Below, one piece after another: positions 12,114 through 24,840 of a stretch of DNA of 64,000 nt. The DNA is from Lepus europaeus. Lineage: Eukaryota; Chordata; Mammalia; Lagomorpha; Leporidae. The stretch covers positions 45,577,409 to 45,641,408 of the forward strand of contig NC_084830.1 in the NCBI RefSeq assembly GCF_033115175.1, written 5' to 3'. The position numbers and the translations under genes were made by a program. Each line of letters starts with the position of its first letter. Within the stretch, counting starts at the first letter, position 1. The notes under the pieces are model-generated. The model saw nothing but the letters and a program-made list of their open reading frames with translations. It had not been told where the DNA came from and ran no database searches.

Positions 12114-12432
12114 TGATTTGGGCGGCTTCAATGATGCCTTCTCGTTCTGAGAGTCTATGATTCTTGATGTCAGCTGAGAGTACCCCCTCTGATGAGCTTC
12201 ATGTTTCTAGGAGGTCCATCAGGTGACATCATGTGTAGCGAGTGAGCTCTGGGCTAGCAAAAAGCATTACTCATTGTTTGTTTCAGATAGCATTTGCCAT
12301 CCTTGTTATTACCATTGCTTTTAATAAATGTCAAGGGAAATCTGTGAGTGTGACTCTGATTCCAATGGCAAGGTTTAAATTCACAAAGAATTCTGTGAAA
12401 TTCTGAGCTCCCCTAAAGAAACCGATTTTTAC

Positions 12433-12742
12433 CTTTTTTTTTTTTTTTTGAGAAAGAGAGAGATGTTTCATTAGCTGTTTTATTCCCCAAATACTCTTAA
12501 CAGCAAGGGCTGGGCCAGGGTGGTGCCAGCAGCCTGGGAATCTGGGAATCAATCCAGGTTTCCCAGGTGGGTGGCAAGGACTCAAGCACTTGAATCATTG
12601 CCCGATGCCCGCCCCCCCCCAGGGTTGCTAATGGACTAATGTGCAGTAGCAGGAAGCTGACTGAAAGCACAGCCTGGACACAGAGCCAGTCACTCCCATA
12701 TGGGATGCAAGCACCCCAAGTGCCCCTTGACTGCTGCACTCA
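12433..12742 (-). mobile_element. CSINE (older variant with T-run tail)
   Basis: A T17 run is followed by 'gagaaagagagagatgtttc', then 'ccaggtgggtggcaaggact' and 'agtagcaggaagctgact'. A C9 run interrupts the middle (12612-12620). The head is diverged. Confidence 0.75.
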
Positions 12743-12942
12743 ATTCTCCTCGTTCTGCCAATCTTCGTAGTCTGACCTGTATCTTTAAGTGGACTCCTCT
12801 CAACAAGTTGGTGTTTTTAGGATGATCTTTTTATCCTTAATTAGCATCATATTTATATCTGCTTTTTACTGCTATCATGATTCTGGGCTTGCATTTATAG
12901 TCATTTTCTAAAGGATACAGAAAAATCATCTAATAATTAAAG

Positions 12943-12979
12943 TATGTGTGTGTGTATGTATGTGTGTGTGTGTGTGTTT
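12943..12979. repeat. (TG)n microsatellite
   Basis: This is an alternating TG run with two TATG interruptions. Confidence 0.9.
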
Positions 12980-13464
12980 ACACTGAAGTCAGCACTTGCT
13001 TCTGAACAATGAGCTTTAGGCGTTTATGAAGATAATGATGTCTTAAGGCAGAATCATCTCTTGTGCCTTGTGATGTTGTCTGGGCACAAGTCCCAAAACA
13101 TGTCATTTCTCTGCTAATCTATGCAGTGTGACTATGGTGGTCTCCAACCAATCTTGTGTTCCAAATCCACACCATCTGTATCGGGGAACGGGCTGGGAAG
13201 AGGGCATCAACATGAATTCACTCAGTGTCCCACGATAAGGTATCTCCGTGAGCTTCCCAGGCTGAACATCACCCTGAACTTGTTGGAGATGAGCACGGCA
13301 TACATAAATTCCACAGAGGAACTGGGAAGCATCCTGACAAGGTCTAGGAATCCCAGTTGTCCATTACGACTTGAGTTCATGAATCCATTAGGGAAAACTC
13401 ACTGAACCTCAGGTCTATTATGTTTTCTTGAAAAGGAGGCATAAAGGTAAAGTAGAAAAGTGAA

Positions 13465-13670
13465 GGCTGTGTAATGAGGGGTCGAGTTTGGATCCTGGCC
13501 AGACCCTACTGCAAATCAGTCATCTGCCCCCAGGGCTGGTTCCTTCATCTCCCAGGTGTCAGTTGTCTCATCTATCAACTGGAGGAGGATTATCTTACCC
13601 TGATGATTTATGGGTTCTTAGAAAAATCACATGAGATAATAGCTAGTGGAGAATGTGTACATTCTTAAGC
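13465..13670 (+). mobile_element. MIR
   Basis: 'tggatcctggccagacccta' is followed by 'gtcatctgcccccagggctg', 'tgtctcatctatcaactgga' and 'aaatcacatgagataatagc'. This is a diverged sense MIR. Confidence 0.6.
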
Positions 13671-13720
13671 AATTTTCAAAAATAAATTTCTCACAGTCAT
13701 CAAGATGCAAGGAAAGCCCT

Positions 13721-15474
13721 GCCCTATAATAAAGATCCAAGAGCAGGGGGAGAAATAGAAAGAAGAGACGTCATGATTTCTACTCTTACCAAGCCGTAGC
13801 CAGGCTGAGTGGGTGGGTCTGCCGAGAAGCCACCGAGAGAGCCTGCAGCTCAGGGCTCAGTGTGGCAAGTCTCTCGACCGTGATGACAGCAGGCGTCAGC
13901 GGAAAAGAACCATCTCATCGGGATCCAGAGGTTTAGTGTCATTAGGACCAGGTTCCTTACCCAATCTCTCGGGTCTGTTTTACTCTTTATTAGCTTTATT
14001 CTCGGAAAAAAAAAATCACCCGACAGTTCTTTTATCCATCCCAGCAATAAAATAACCCTTTCTCCACGAGAGTCCCAGGATGGAATCTTCTCGGTCTGTC
14101 CTGGATCTCATGGGTGATATTTTCTAAAGCCAGCCCCTGGGGACAAGAGAACACAGGATGCTAATTCATTTATTTATTTAGTACATAATTGTTGAGCCTC
14201 CGATGTGTTCCTAGTACTTTCCTGGGAGTTGAAGATATAGCAGTAGCCAAAAACAGATAAACAAGTAAGCACATATATCAAAAAGATACTTTCAGGTACA
14301 AATTCAAAGTCAGAGGTTCTGCAGGGGAGCCAGGCCCTTGCGTCTTTAGCAAGCTCTCTTCTGTGTCAGCTGCCGGTGACCCGTGATCTACCCAGCATAA
14401 AGGACAAGCTCTAGAGAAACAGCCAGCACCGTCTAACTGTGAGCCCCACTTTCTTGTGTCAGGAACGTTTTCAGAAATGAACACACTAGACAGTGACATA
14501 TCAGTGAGAGGTCCAGGGTGGGCAGGAGGCAGGCTGCTTGCCTGAAGGGTGAGTATGTGCACTATGATGTTCAAGGCATCCTTTCTCGCCTGGGAGGTCC
14601 CACTGCTTCCCCAGCCAGAGCTCAGCTCTTTCCTGCAAATATCAAAATGGGAATTCATTTCCTTTGTGTCTTTCCAGCTCAAATATCCATCTGTGTGGGA
14701 ACTAACCATTTTGTGCTCTAAGGGCAGATCTACATGTTTAGGGTCCAATATTGGTCCAATATTAATTTATGATGGCGAATTGTTATTCTATTAGCTGTCC
14801 CCACTCCTTCCTGCCATCCTTGCCTTCAGCATGGCCTATTATACCCCGTTTCCTTCTTACCTCTAGGACACAATGCCTTGTTGAAATGTTTCCATATGTG
14901 AAGGCTAGAGGCTTGTTTCCCTAGGCAGAGGCAGAGATGCTTTGAATTTTGACATTACAAGGCTCTCAGCAAGCTCCCAGTTTTACCTGAGGGAAGAAAC
15001 CAAAGCGGAGACAGAGCACTAGCCAGACAACCCTTCCAGAGCCTTTCATGTGCAAATGTCCTGAGGCTATTTCTGTGGATTCTTCCTACTCCTTCACCAG
15101 CTCCTTCTGTTTGCCTCCCCAGGAAAAAAACCTTGTGCTATGTGACCTTCATCCACTCTGGACTTTCTATCCTGCATTTGGCCTTTGGCTACTACCTCCC
15201 CCTTTCCTGAAAGTCAGAAACCCAGCCTTCTCGAGTATTGAACATAGAATCGTTCAATAGGTGTCCAACCAGCAAATGAATAATAGCTACGGCTGGGTGT
15301 GGGAGGAGGAAGGTGACTGTCATGGAAGGCACAAAGGGAGAGCATGGTACAGTTCCCAGCTGAGGACACAAGGAAGTAAGCAGATACCTGTTGACTGCAT
15401 CAAGTACTACAGATGTAGAGAGGGCAACTGGTGTGACACCACTTCTGAATAATAGCGCAAGGGGGAGTTTGAAC
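13721..15474. other. Intergenic, mostly unique; L2-like scrap near 14160-14280
   Basis: The piece 'taattgttgagcctccgatg ... agtactttcctgggagttga' resembles the common L2 phrase 'tattgagcacctactatgtg'. A short direct repeat 'ggtccaatatt' occurs twice at about 14742-14763. No gene was seen. Confidence 0.4.
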
Positions 15475-16241
15475 TGTTGTGGGCTGGGGCTCCTGGCTAG
15501 TCATACTGCAGGCTCTGCCCTCTATGTGTGAGAGAATTCAAGAGCAGAGGCATAAAGATGTAGAGCAAAGCAGGATTTATTTACAGCAAGACAAAAGTGC
15601 AAACTCAAGAACCAAGTAGCACATGAACTAACCGTCAAAATCACAAAAAGTCCCCAAAGAAAGAGAAAAGCACCCAACAGGGAAAAAGCCCTCTACAAAG
15701 GAAAAAGCCCCAAGCAGCAACAAGTCCCCTCAACAAGGTTAGGCCTTCCCTTTATACCTTTCCGAGCCCTGGGGGTGATGTCCTATGTGGGGCACAATTG
15801 AACACTCAAAAGGGGGCAACTCATTTCCAAGCCCATTTTAGAAAAATATGGGGAGTGTCATAGTGTCAGGTGCACTATGGGAACAGGAGTGCCTCTCATG
15901 TAATTTCATTATAATGATATTCTAATGACCTAAAGGTCATGAAGGAGACACATTTTGCATTCATATTGGAGATAGTGTAGTTTGCACTACTCAGAAGGGG
16001 TGGGGGCTTGGTGGTACAGGCTGTCATATGGGCTGACTGCAGCTGTCCCATGGTGGATTGGTTGTGGCTGTCAATCACTAGCCCGCACAAGTAGGCGATG
16101 AGCTGTCCAACAGTGCTTTGACTGGCGCTGTCAATCACCAGCCTGCCCTGCTGCATACATTGGCGGGGAGCTGTCCAGCAGCAGTATGGCTGGAGATGTC
16201 AGAACTCAGTGCCTCCCCTAACTTCCCACATTCCCACAGCA
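15475..16241 (-). mobile_element. Lagomorph ERV solo LTR with tandem U3 repeats
   Basis: It is bounded by TGTTGTGGGC and CATTCCCACA, so it has TG...CA ends on either strand. Read on the minus strand it has, in order, U3 direct repeats (about 60-68 bp units at 16041, 16101 and 16169), a GTATAAA TATA-like box (complement of 15751-15757) and an AATAAA (complement of 15576-15581), then a U5-like end. The TATA to poly-A spacing of about 170 nt is normal for an LTR. No internal gag/pol sequence and no obvious target duplication were seen. The family cannot be named without a library. This is an inert solo LTR. Confidence 0.7.
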
Positions 16242-16311
16242 GAATCACTACTTTAGAACCTTAATTGGAAACAGAGATTGAAGGTGGAAGCTTTCAGTCT
16301 ATAAGAAAGCG

Positions 16312-16565
16312 TGGGGCAGGTGTTGTCATGCAGCATGTTAAGCTGCCACTTGGGACTCCCACATCCCCTATCAGAGTGCCTAGGTCACACTTCTGATCCA
16401 GCTTCCTACTAATACACATCCTGGGAGGTGGCAAGGCATCATTCAAGTACCTGGGTTCCTGCCACCCACATGGGAGACCCAGATGGAGTTTCTAAGCTTC
16501 AGCTTGCCCCAGCCATCGCTATTGCCTGCATTTGGGGCGTGAACCAGAGGACACAAGATTCCTGG
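16312..16565 (+). mobile_element. Old CSINE copy, 3'-truncated
   Basis: The head 'ggcaggtgttgtcatgcagc' leads to 'acttctgatccagcttccta', 'cacccacatgggagacccag' and 'tttggggcgtgaaccagagg'. The tail is missing. Confidence 0.75.
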
Positions 16566-17243
16566 CAGAAAACTGAGTGTCCCATCAGTGTTCAGGCTGG
16601 GGTTTTTATGGGGATGGTGTGGACTTCTTCCCTCTGATGCCCTCCCTCTCACAGATTGTTACTGGCTGGAAAGTCTCCTGGGTTCAGTACCTACACTACA
16701 ATGTCACCTGTCACGATGTTTGATTTACAAATGTCAGTTGCTTTGAAGACATCCAAGCATCTTCCCTCACTTAACTGCACAAACTTCCCTTTTTTTCTCT
16801 CTCTCACATACATGGGGTCAGGTCTGTCTCACTGCCTAACAAGCTCGTGTGTGCGCCTCTGGTTTGTCTACAGTGCTGGTGGCCTTCCTATGACTGGTCA
16901 GGGATAGAGGCCAGTGTGTTTTCTTGGAGTGGCAATGGTGGGCTCTAGCCTGTCTACATCAAGGGGTAGCTTCTGTATTGGTTTGTTTGATCATGGGCTG
17001 TGAGTTCCTGAAAATAATCTGAATTAAAGTCTAATACAAGGGTGATAGATGAATGTCAAGGCTAGTCCTGCCTGTGAATACTAGCAAAAGCCCTCAGACC
17101 AGAGGCTGTTATTGAGATGTTAACTCTAGGGGCATCATGTCACTCATGAAGATCCCACCCTTTACGGAGGACTTTCAGGCTGAAGAAGAGATACTGGGAC
17201 TTGATAAAATCTCCATCAAAGGCTACTGGGATAGGGCTCGGTT
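16566..17243. other. Intergenic, nothing recognised
   Basis: This is unique sequence between two old SINE copies. Confidence 0.5.
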
Positions 17244-17495
17244 ACACCATCTGCTGGCTCACTTCTCAAATGCCCCCAACAGCCCCAAGTTCGACTGTGG
17301 CCCCAAACTGAAAGCCAGGAACTCAACCCAGATCTCCCACGTGGATGGCAGGGATCCATCTACTTGCACCATTACTGTTGCCTCTTAGGGTCTGTGTTAT
17401 CAGGAAGCTGGGGTCGGGAGCCAGCGCCAGGAATTGAACCCAGATACTCTGGTACAGGGTGCAGGCATCTTAATCACTAGGCTGACTGCCCACCT
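17244..17495 (-). mobile_element. Old CSINE-type copy
   Basis: 'caccatctgctggctcactt' is followed by 'cagatctcccacgtggatgg', 'tatcaggaagctggggtcgg', 'aattgaacccagatactctg' and 'taatcactaggctgactgcc'. This is the diverged older variant. Confidence 0.7.
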
Positions 17496-17649
17496 CAGGC
17501 TACTTTAAAATCATAATAGTTTTTAAAATGAAAAGGTGAATATTAGTTCAAATCATATGTCATTTCCTGCTCTCAATCCAGGTAGGCCTTTACCTGGTCT
17601 ACCATGCCTGCCTCTGGCTTTTTCCCACCAGTCCAAGTTACTGGCATCG

Positions 17650-18250
17650 TTCTCTCTCTAAGATTAAATTATGTATATGAATTCATCAAGTCTGGGCAAG
17701 TGGGTTATCTGTTTTAGTATGTGAGAAATCATCTCCTTTTTCTTTTTTCTAATGGCCAGATGAGCTATTAGAATTAATGCCTCCATTATGAGATTTGAAT
17801 CCAAATGAAACGGCCTGGGGAATGCAGGGGAAGAAATACAGTCAGACATCCACTTTAAAAATATTGGTTTGACCTTGTGTGTGTAGGTGAATGGGGGAAG
17901 GAGTTCCTGAATCCAAGTACGGATGTGACATCCTTTCCTAAAGAGGCCCAAGTCAGACCAGACATCAAGTCAGCACCCTGATTTGCATGTGAAAAGGCAC
18001 AACTGTGGACATACTGGATACTTTGCATGGCAAATCATAAGGAAATGTTCTTCCTTCTGCCATCAAGCCACTGCTTCAGCTGTCTCCCGGGCTGGAAAGA
18101 CCTTGTTGCCATTAATTATATCTGGTCCAAACCGGAAGGAGTGGAGACAGATTGGTAATAAAATAGAATGAGGCAGAAAATCTTGCGGAATATCTCGCCT
18201 GCAGAAAGTGCCAGGAGAAAGCAGGCTGGGGATTGCCTGTGAAGGGAATC
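17650..18250. promoter_or_regulatory. Candidate conserved non-coding element with an octamer site
   Basis: This repeat-free block has homeodomain-like cores (TTAATGCC at 17774, CATTAATTATATC at 18110) and a perfect octamer ATTTGCAT (17981-17988). The overlapping minus-strand frames at 18063-18467 share no codon structure. This is judged by eye; conservation has not been measured. Confidence 0.3.
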
Positions 18251-18929
18251 CAGCTCTCGTGAGGGCTTGCCCTTGCCTTCTCCTCTCGTCCCCATGGGGA
18301 CTGTAGTGTCTGGTGCCATAATTTCTCCACCTGTGCCTTGAATTATTAGACCTCTTTGCCTGCCCCTCCCCCCAAACCATCAATGTGGTTTTTTTGGTTC
18401 CTGGTTTCTGTGGCTGATAGCACTTAGAGAGACCCATTCTAGCCGAGGTAAGAACTTTGATAACCACTCAGTAAAGTCTCCAAGAGAGAGACTTCTAAAA
18501 ATCCTGAACGCCAGAGCTCACTGGCTGAGTCTAGGTGGGTGTAGATGTCCACTTGTCTGGTTTTGCTTTATAGCTCTCCCCAGCTATGTAATGTATGGGA
18601 GGAGTGGAAACCGAACACCGTAGGGAGGTTGCTTGCTTCCCCATCACTGTGCTTGGTTCAGGCCTTGGACCTGTCCCTCTGGGAAGCACGCTGGACAGAG
18701 GAAGCCTGATTGCTGGGCTCTTCACTTCCACTGGCCAAGAGTCTCAGCGACAGCAGGTGCAGATGATACACGGTAACCCAGGCTGGGAGTTAGGTCCAGG
18801 TGAGCTGGAATTTTTGCCAGGCCTGCAGTGTTACTTTTTTCCTTCACCTGTCAATCTAAAAGGCTTAGCTTCCCAGGAGGAGACCCCATGATGATCACAG
18901 GGAACATAAATTCCCTGCAGAGGTACCGT

Positions 18930-19275
18930 AAAAATCCCAGATAGCCTCAGGCCTGCTGGACCCCACCCTGTTTGTTTTCTCTATTAAGGCACCACGCCCT
19001 GCCTCATAAAAGAGGCTGAGGACAGGAGAGAGGAGTCTTCTTGCCCCTTGGAGGTGCACTTGGGCTTGCTCTTCTTCTTTCTCTCTCCCTACAGGCAATG
19101 CCCTGGGTCAGTCATGACAGATATTTCTCTGTGTGGGGTTGCCCACACTCAACGTGTAAATGTATGTTCAGCTTCTCACTTTAAAATAAATCCTGTTCTC
19201 ATTTGTGCACTTCATGCATGCCTCTGCTTTGAATTCTTATCTCTGTGGGGCTGGGAGGACGAGAGCCTGGATTAG
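18930..19275 (+). mobile_element. Possible ancient LTR
   Basis: A TATA-like CATAAAAGA (19004-19012) and an AATAAA (19185-19190) lie about 180 nt apart. They are followed by a U5-like stretch ending 'gacgagagcctgg'. The family is not recognised and the boundaries are guesses. Confidence 0.3.
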
Positions 19276-21437
19276 GGATGAAAATACTCAGGCCCATATC
19301 ACAGGCAACTCATGGAAGAAGCTAGAAAGGTGGGCTGCGTTTCACCGGGAGGTGATGGGTGGTGATGCTGTGACCTCCCCAGAACATAGGTTCCTGTGCC
19401 TGACCGAGGTGCAGTTAGAAAAACAGCTCTCTCACTCTGTGCTGCGTTTGGCTGAGTCAGGCTGGCAAAATGTTTAAAAGTGACCCCACTTTGCTTTCTT
19501 TTCATTTGGATTCCACTTTGGGCATCATTTTTCCTTGGTGAGTTGCATTCTATAATCAGGAATTTGTTCCCTTCTAAGTTAAAGTTCTCCTGAGATGGGC
19601 ACCATCCACCCTGAGGCAGGAGGAAATGATCAGGATATTAGATCCCAGCTCACAAGGAAGTGCAGTCTCACAGCAGAGCTGAAGACCGGGGCAGCATACC
19701 CGAAACAGGTTCCTAGACCCGCGTTCTCTAGAGCCTGGCCTTCCAGATACTCTTGACTCTTATAGAAACTTCTGGGCTGAAAACAAAGCTTCAACTTTTT
19801 GGAGGTTCCCCTCATACCATCCTTTTCCACCACCCTGCAGCAAATCCCTAGTGCCAGCACAAAAGGCACAAATGTCTGCTTAGCCATAGAAGACTGGAGT
19901 TGGTAGATAAGAGGCATTGCGTGAGTTAATAAATAATAGATGGGCTAATAAATCTTGAGGACAAAATTGAAGTCAGATGAACTAGAAAGATGCAGATGAC
20001 ATTTTCCCTGAAATGTAGCACAGGGTGAAAAATAAAATAAAAAAGGGTTTTGGGGATGAAATATGCGAAGGGCTTGCTGAACCCCAGCTGTGCGCAAGAG
20101 CAGTTCAAGGTACTTATGTATGTGTGTACATGGTTCTTTTTTTCCCTCTCCCTGAGCCTGCTGCTGGAATCCATCGTCCTGTCCTTTTTCATAACCTTCT
20201 CGGCGGGGTAGATGTACTCTCTCAACTGGGGCTCTATTTGCTCTGCCAAATCCCATTCTGAAAACTAGCTCTCCAAGCAGCAGCTTTAAGGGGACACAGA
20301 CAAGGCTGAAAGCTAGGGAGAATCCTAAAGAAATGGCTTGACTTAGAAAGTTAAAGAGAATCTGAGAAGCCCCGTGGTGCGAGCTCATATATCCTGAGGA
20401 TCCTGCTGGCTTGTGCCAGTTGAGGTGACCGTTCTCTCCAGATGGGATGTGTGACTTTGTGCACTGGACTGTAATTGCCCATGACAACTGCAGTCTACTT
20501 AATGCACCAAGAAAAAAAAAGAAATAGCAACAATAGCATCCAGAGACCCACACTGCTTGAAGCAGATGCCCTATTAAAACCGTAATTGTCTCCATTAGAG
20601 ATATTTCCTACCACGTTCTCGTTCTGTTTCAGAAGTCCTCTGTTACCATCTTCCCCAAATAGTCTGATGGCTCTTTTTGTGCAAGAGAAGCAAAGTTTCT
20701 CTAATCTTGACTAAACTATCCTTGATTCCTCCTACTGTTTGGAGCAGAAGAAATAATTTTCTTGTGAGTTTTTCATCCTAGAGACCCTTGTCTTGGGCAC
20801 TGTATTTTTGCATGCATTTATCCATCCAACCATTCATCCATCCATCCATCCAATATTCATGTATTCCCTGAACCCTATCAGAATCTCAGTTGTTTTTGTT
20901 TAATCTTAGCTGTTTCCTCTTCTTTTGTCAGTAACTCCTTTTTCCTTTTGGGAAATGAACCCCATAATTTTCAGTCTATATGCATAAGAAAGACTGACCA
21001 CATACCAGCACAAAGAGTGGGTACATCACTAGGACCAGCCACTGACCTGCCTCAATGGCTGGTTCATAGGGCAAATTCAAGTCATTCTGAGTCCTTGATC
21101 TTTGATTGGAACTCTTGGGAGAGAAAATATCTCAAATATCTGGGATTGCCAAGCAATAGACATGTCATGTTGGAGTAGCCAATAGCCAACAGGGAAGAGT
21201 GAGGCCAGCAGAGCTGAAACAGAAATGGAATAGGAGTGGGTAGTCAAATCCTGGTGGCCTGGTTGAGTCCCTGGATCCAGCTGCTTCAGTTCTATTTCTA
21301 GAAATTTTCAGGCATGTAAGTGAGTAAATACCCCTTTTCACTAGAGTCATTTTGAGTTGGGTTTCTGTCACTTATAGATGAAAGAGCTGTGCCTATTCTG
21401 TGCCAGGCCCTGGGAACAAGACACATCAATTCGAATC
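19276..21437. other. Intergenic; longest chance ORF and a TCCA microsatellite
   Basis: It contains (TCCA)n at about 20818-20853. It also contains the longest open frame in the window (216 codons, minus, 19945-20595), which has no recognisable domain and overlaps other frames. Confidence 0.5.
20818..20853. repeat. (TCCA)n microsatellite
   Basis: These are imperfect 'atccatccaaccattcatcc' units. Confidence 0.85.
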
Positions 21438-21655
21438 AGCCTAGTGGTGCGGTTAAGAGTGTGAACTCCATCACTTGCTTTTGAGCTCTGGCTCCACCAT
21501 TGATAAAACCTATGACGTCATACTAGTTCCTTTGTGCCCCAAATGTTAAAGATATAAATAATACCTCCTTCCTAGGTTGCTGAGAGGATAAGCCTATCTA
21601 GAGTTTTTAGCATGGCACTTGCTCCGTAGTGAGTATTTACCAAACATGAGCTATA
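21438..21655 (+). mobile_element. MIR
   Basis: 'gttaagagtgtgaactccat', 'tgagctctggctccaccatt', 'ataatacctccttcctaggt' and 'ttagcatggcacttgc' follow sense MIR order. Confidence 0.7.
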
Positions 21656-22089
21656 AGCCAACTGCAATCAGTAGTAACATTAAACAATGAAAAAGATTGT
21701 ATCCAAAATAATATTCTTACAAATTTGTTTTCTTATGTTTCCCCTTATATGCCACTGTTGTAGATGATATCACTATTCCTAATTCATAACAAACCTGGTC
21801 ATAAGCACAGGTACTGTATTGCTTGTTCCTACAGCATATATATAAAAAAAAGCTGGCCAATACATCTCCTTTCTCCAGCAACTACCATCAAATGATGAAG
21901 GCAAGACATGTAGTATAAGAAATTAGTTCCAAGAATGTGAAATGGTAGCCTCCAAATACACTATCAAGCAAGCTGTCCTAGAAAGGCTTACTGAGCACAT
22001 TGTAAATGCTCAAATCACAATGTTAAATCAATTTAAAATGCCTAGCAAGAAATTGGGGTGGAATAAACCTACTTTTTAGTAGAGTTAAC

Positions 22090-22650
22090 TCAGTGGGTTC
22101 AAGCCCTGTGCATTCCAAAGACTGGCCCTTGACCAGCTGCTGTGAGATAACTCTTGAGCCTTAGAAATCTTGCCTGGTAAGAGCGCCTTTGTTTGCCTGG
22201 CACCTAGACCACTAGATAGTTTATGCTAACAATGTGATTTAGGTGGGAGCTTTGGACCATGTGATGTCAGTTGGACCTCTAGGGGGCTTGGTTCTGAGTA
22301 GTTAAGTTAAGTTACATGGACACTCTGTGCCTATGTGGCTGAATCCCTATGAAAACCCTGGTCACCAAAGCTTGGCTGAACTTCTTTGGCAATTGTCTGT
22401 ATGTGGTGTCATGCATAATTACTGAGAGGCTGAAAAGTTGTCCAGACAAATGCACTGGGGGAGGACAAGAGGGAGCTTGTGCCTGGTCTCTACCATACAC
22501 TGTTCTGTGCACTTTTTCATGTGCCGAGTTTAGTACATGAGCTTTTGCTTTAATAAACTGTAATCATGACTAGTACTACTCTTTTTCTGACTTTCATGAG
22601 TCCTTTCAACAAATCCTTAAATATAAGGGTGGCCATAGTGTGCCCTGACA
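22090..22650 (+). mobile_element. ERVL-type solo LTR (LTR16/LTR33-like)
   Basis: 'ctgaatccctatgaaaaccc', 'tgcataattactgagaggct' and 'gggggaggacaagagggagc' are followed by an AATAAA (22552-22557), 'ctgtaatcatgactagta', and an end near 'agggtggccatagtgtgccc'. These blocks follow the order of old ERVL LTRs. The family name is a guess and the left edge is uncertain. Confidence 0.5.
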
Positions 22651-23339
22651 TAGGGGTTCACAGAGGTATTGCTCTCAGTCAATAGTACATATTTTATCTG
22701 TCAGAGACATGCAGAGACAATTATATCTGACCACAGTTACAGCTTGCCAATTGGCCAGATAAGCAGCTAAGAGTTCTATTTGGTTTACTTGGGCAGAGGA
22801 TACGTGGGTCTAGAAGTATATATCTAATGTGTTATCAAATTAGGAGATCATGAATATTAAATACTAAATATATTATGCATATCTGATGTATTATGACTGT
22901 TTAATATTCAGGTGTATCGTAAATGTTAGTTATTTTTTACTCTTTTGTCTGCCTCTATCTAGGTGTAACATATACATATTCTACTTGCTTTCTACTTATA
23001 TTTAACACATCCCATGAATTTTGTTTATGACAGTCAAACATTTTGCTTATTACCTATTTATTTACACTTAAACATGTCAAGATGGCCTGCTTTCCTTTTG
23101 TTAACTACATGCTTTTAATAGAACTGAGTATTTTCAAAAGCATGTGCATCATAGAGTAAAGCCCAAGAGGAGAGTTAGAGAAAGAGAATCATGAACGGAT
23201 CACCCACTGCGTTAGTACTCTAAGTAGTTCCCGAAGGTCATAGTGGTGAGAACATCTTGATTCCTGGTCTGAGGGTAGCTGCCTCCCCAATTTTTTAGGC
23301 GCTATTTATTGTTCTTGTTGAATAATAATAACAACAGTA
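22651..23339. other. Intergenic AT-rich sequence, nothing recognised
   Basis: This is AT-rich with no clear repeat or gene. Confidence 0.5.
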
Positions 23340-23572
23340 ATCACTTATATAGAATTACCATGTTCCAGGCATTGTTAAAAAATTTGCATAAATTAATGCT
23401 TTACAGGAATCTTGTGAGGTAGGGGCAATTTTAATCTCATCGTTACAGAGAGCATAAGATGTAGATGAGTGATATGACTTGCTCAAGGCCAACAAAAGAA
23501 GTAATGGTATACCAGGAACTGGACTCAGGAACACTGGCTTCAGAAACCATGCTCTTAACCACCATATTCTTT
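23340..23572 (-). mobile_element. MIR
   Basis: 'ccatgttccaggcattgtta', 'aatcttgtgaggtaggggca', 'gatatgacttgctcaaggcc' and 'catgctcttaaccaccatat' make a clear antisense MIR. Confidence 0.85.
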
Positions 23573-23574
23573 CC

Positions 23575-23927
23575 AAAAAATTATTTATGTATTCCTTTGA
23601 GAGGGAGAGAGCAAAGGGGAGACAGAGGAGAGAAAGTGGAGAGAGAGAGAGAGAGACAGAGATTCCATCTTCTGATTCATTCCCCAAATGCCCAGAGTGG
23701 CTGAAGATGAGCCAGGCCAAAGCCTGGAGCTGGGAACTCAATCTAAGTGTCCCACGTGGGTCCCAGGAATCAAGTTACTTAAAACATTGCAGCTGCCTTC
23801 CCAGAGTCTGCTTTAGCAGGAAGATGAATCCGAAGCTAGAGGTGGGTATCAAACTCAGGCACTCTACCATGGGAAGCGGGCATCCAACCAGTGGCTTAAC
23901 TGCCATGCAAAATATTAACCCTAGCCA
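23575..23927 (-). mobile_element. Old CSINE-type copy adjoining the MIR
   Basis: The AT-rich tail and GA tract are followed by 'gtcccacgtgggtcccagga', 'tttagcaggaagatgaatcc', 'gggtatcaaactcaggcact' and 'ggcttaactgccatgcaaaa'. Confidence 0.75.
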
Positions 23928-24840
23928 CTCCACTCTGCTGACTCCCAAGACAGTATAAGCCCTCATCTGTGCACTACCTTGGCTGAACTCAAGTGGAAAT
24001 GCCTTATAAATATGGCTAAATGTAAAATATTTGAAAGCTAAAAGTGCTTAGGCTGAATGTTAACTAGAAATTAAAGAGTAAAGGTAGAAATACATTAATT
24101 TTTATTAACCTGTGACAAGGTTGTCACTCAGTAAGACGTCATATAATGACCTTAATTGCCAGATAGACATGAGGAGCAGAGGTCACAAAAGGTAGAATTT
24201 AATCCAGAGTTAGTGCAGTGAAGTGGATATTCTTAAAAGATTGTTTGCTTTGAGGTGTTACGAGAGAAGAAGTTACTTACAGAGATATTGAAAACATATG
24301 ATGAAAATGGAGCATCAGCACACACACCCCAGTGCAGGCTGACCTGGTATTGGCTGCAAGGTTCCTCTCTGCTCTGGCTGCAAAGCTGGGAAGATTCAAA
24401 GCACACAGTTCAGATGCTTGCAGAGGGGGAGTGTGATCGGAGGGTGTCATCCTCGGAAGCTGTAGTGGTTCTCACCTCAATTACAAGGAACCATGGAGGG
24501 AGTCTGTTGTGGCAAGGTTGAAGGACGGGAAGCGAGCAAAGGCAGTCAGAGGACTTGCACAGATACTGGCTCTGCTCTTGGGAGTCTGTGAACCTCAATC
24601 TCATCATCCACACAACCTGTGGCTGTTTCCCAACCCAGGAAGGGATGAGCAATGTGGGAATTGTAGGACCAGGCTGGGAAAATGTAGCATGTGCTCAGGT
24701 AAGCGCAGTGGGATCTGCAGTGTACAAATATTTTGTCAAAATGTCCCTTTTAGAGAACAGCTTCTGAATTTTATCCATTCTGAATCCCTATTTGTGCTCA
24801 GAATGTTGACAGGGGTTGGGGGCTATGTTAGGAATTGAGT
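23928..24840. other. Intergenic, nothing recognised
   Basis: This is unique sequence. The frames at 24255-24838 overlap on both strands and match nothing known. Confidence 0.5.

Noticed and set aside
19945..20595. 216-codon minus-strand open frame, the longest in the window
   Set aside because: No recognisable domain, low-complexity Phe/Tyr stretch from an A-rich run, overlapping frames on the same strand, and no splice or promoter context.
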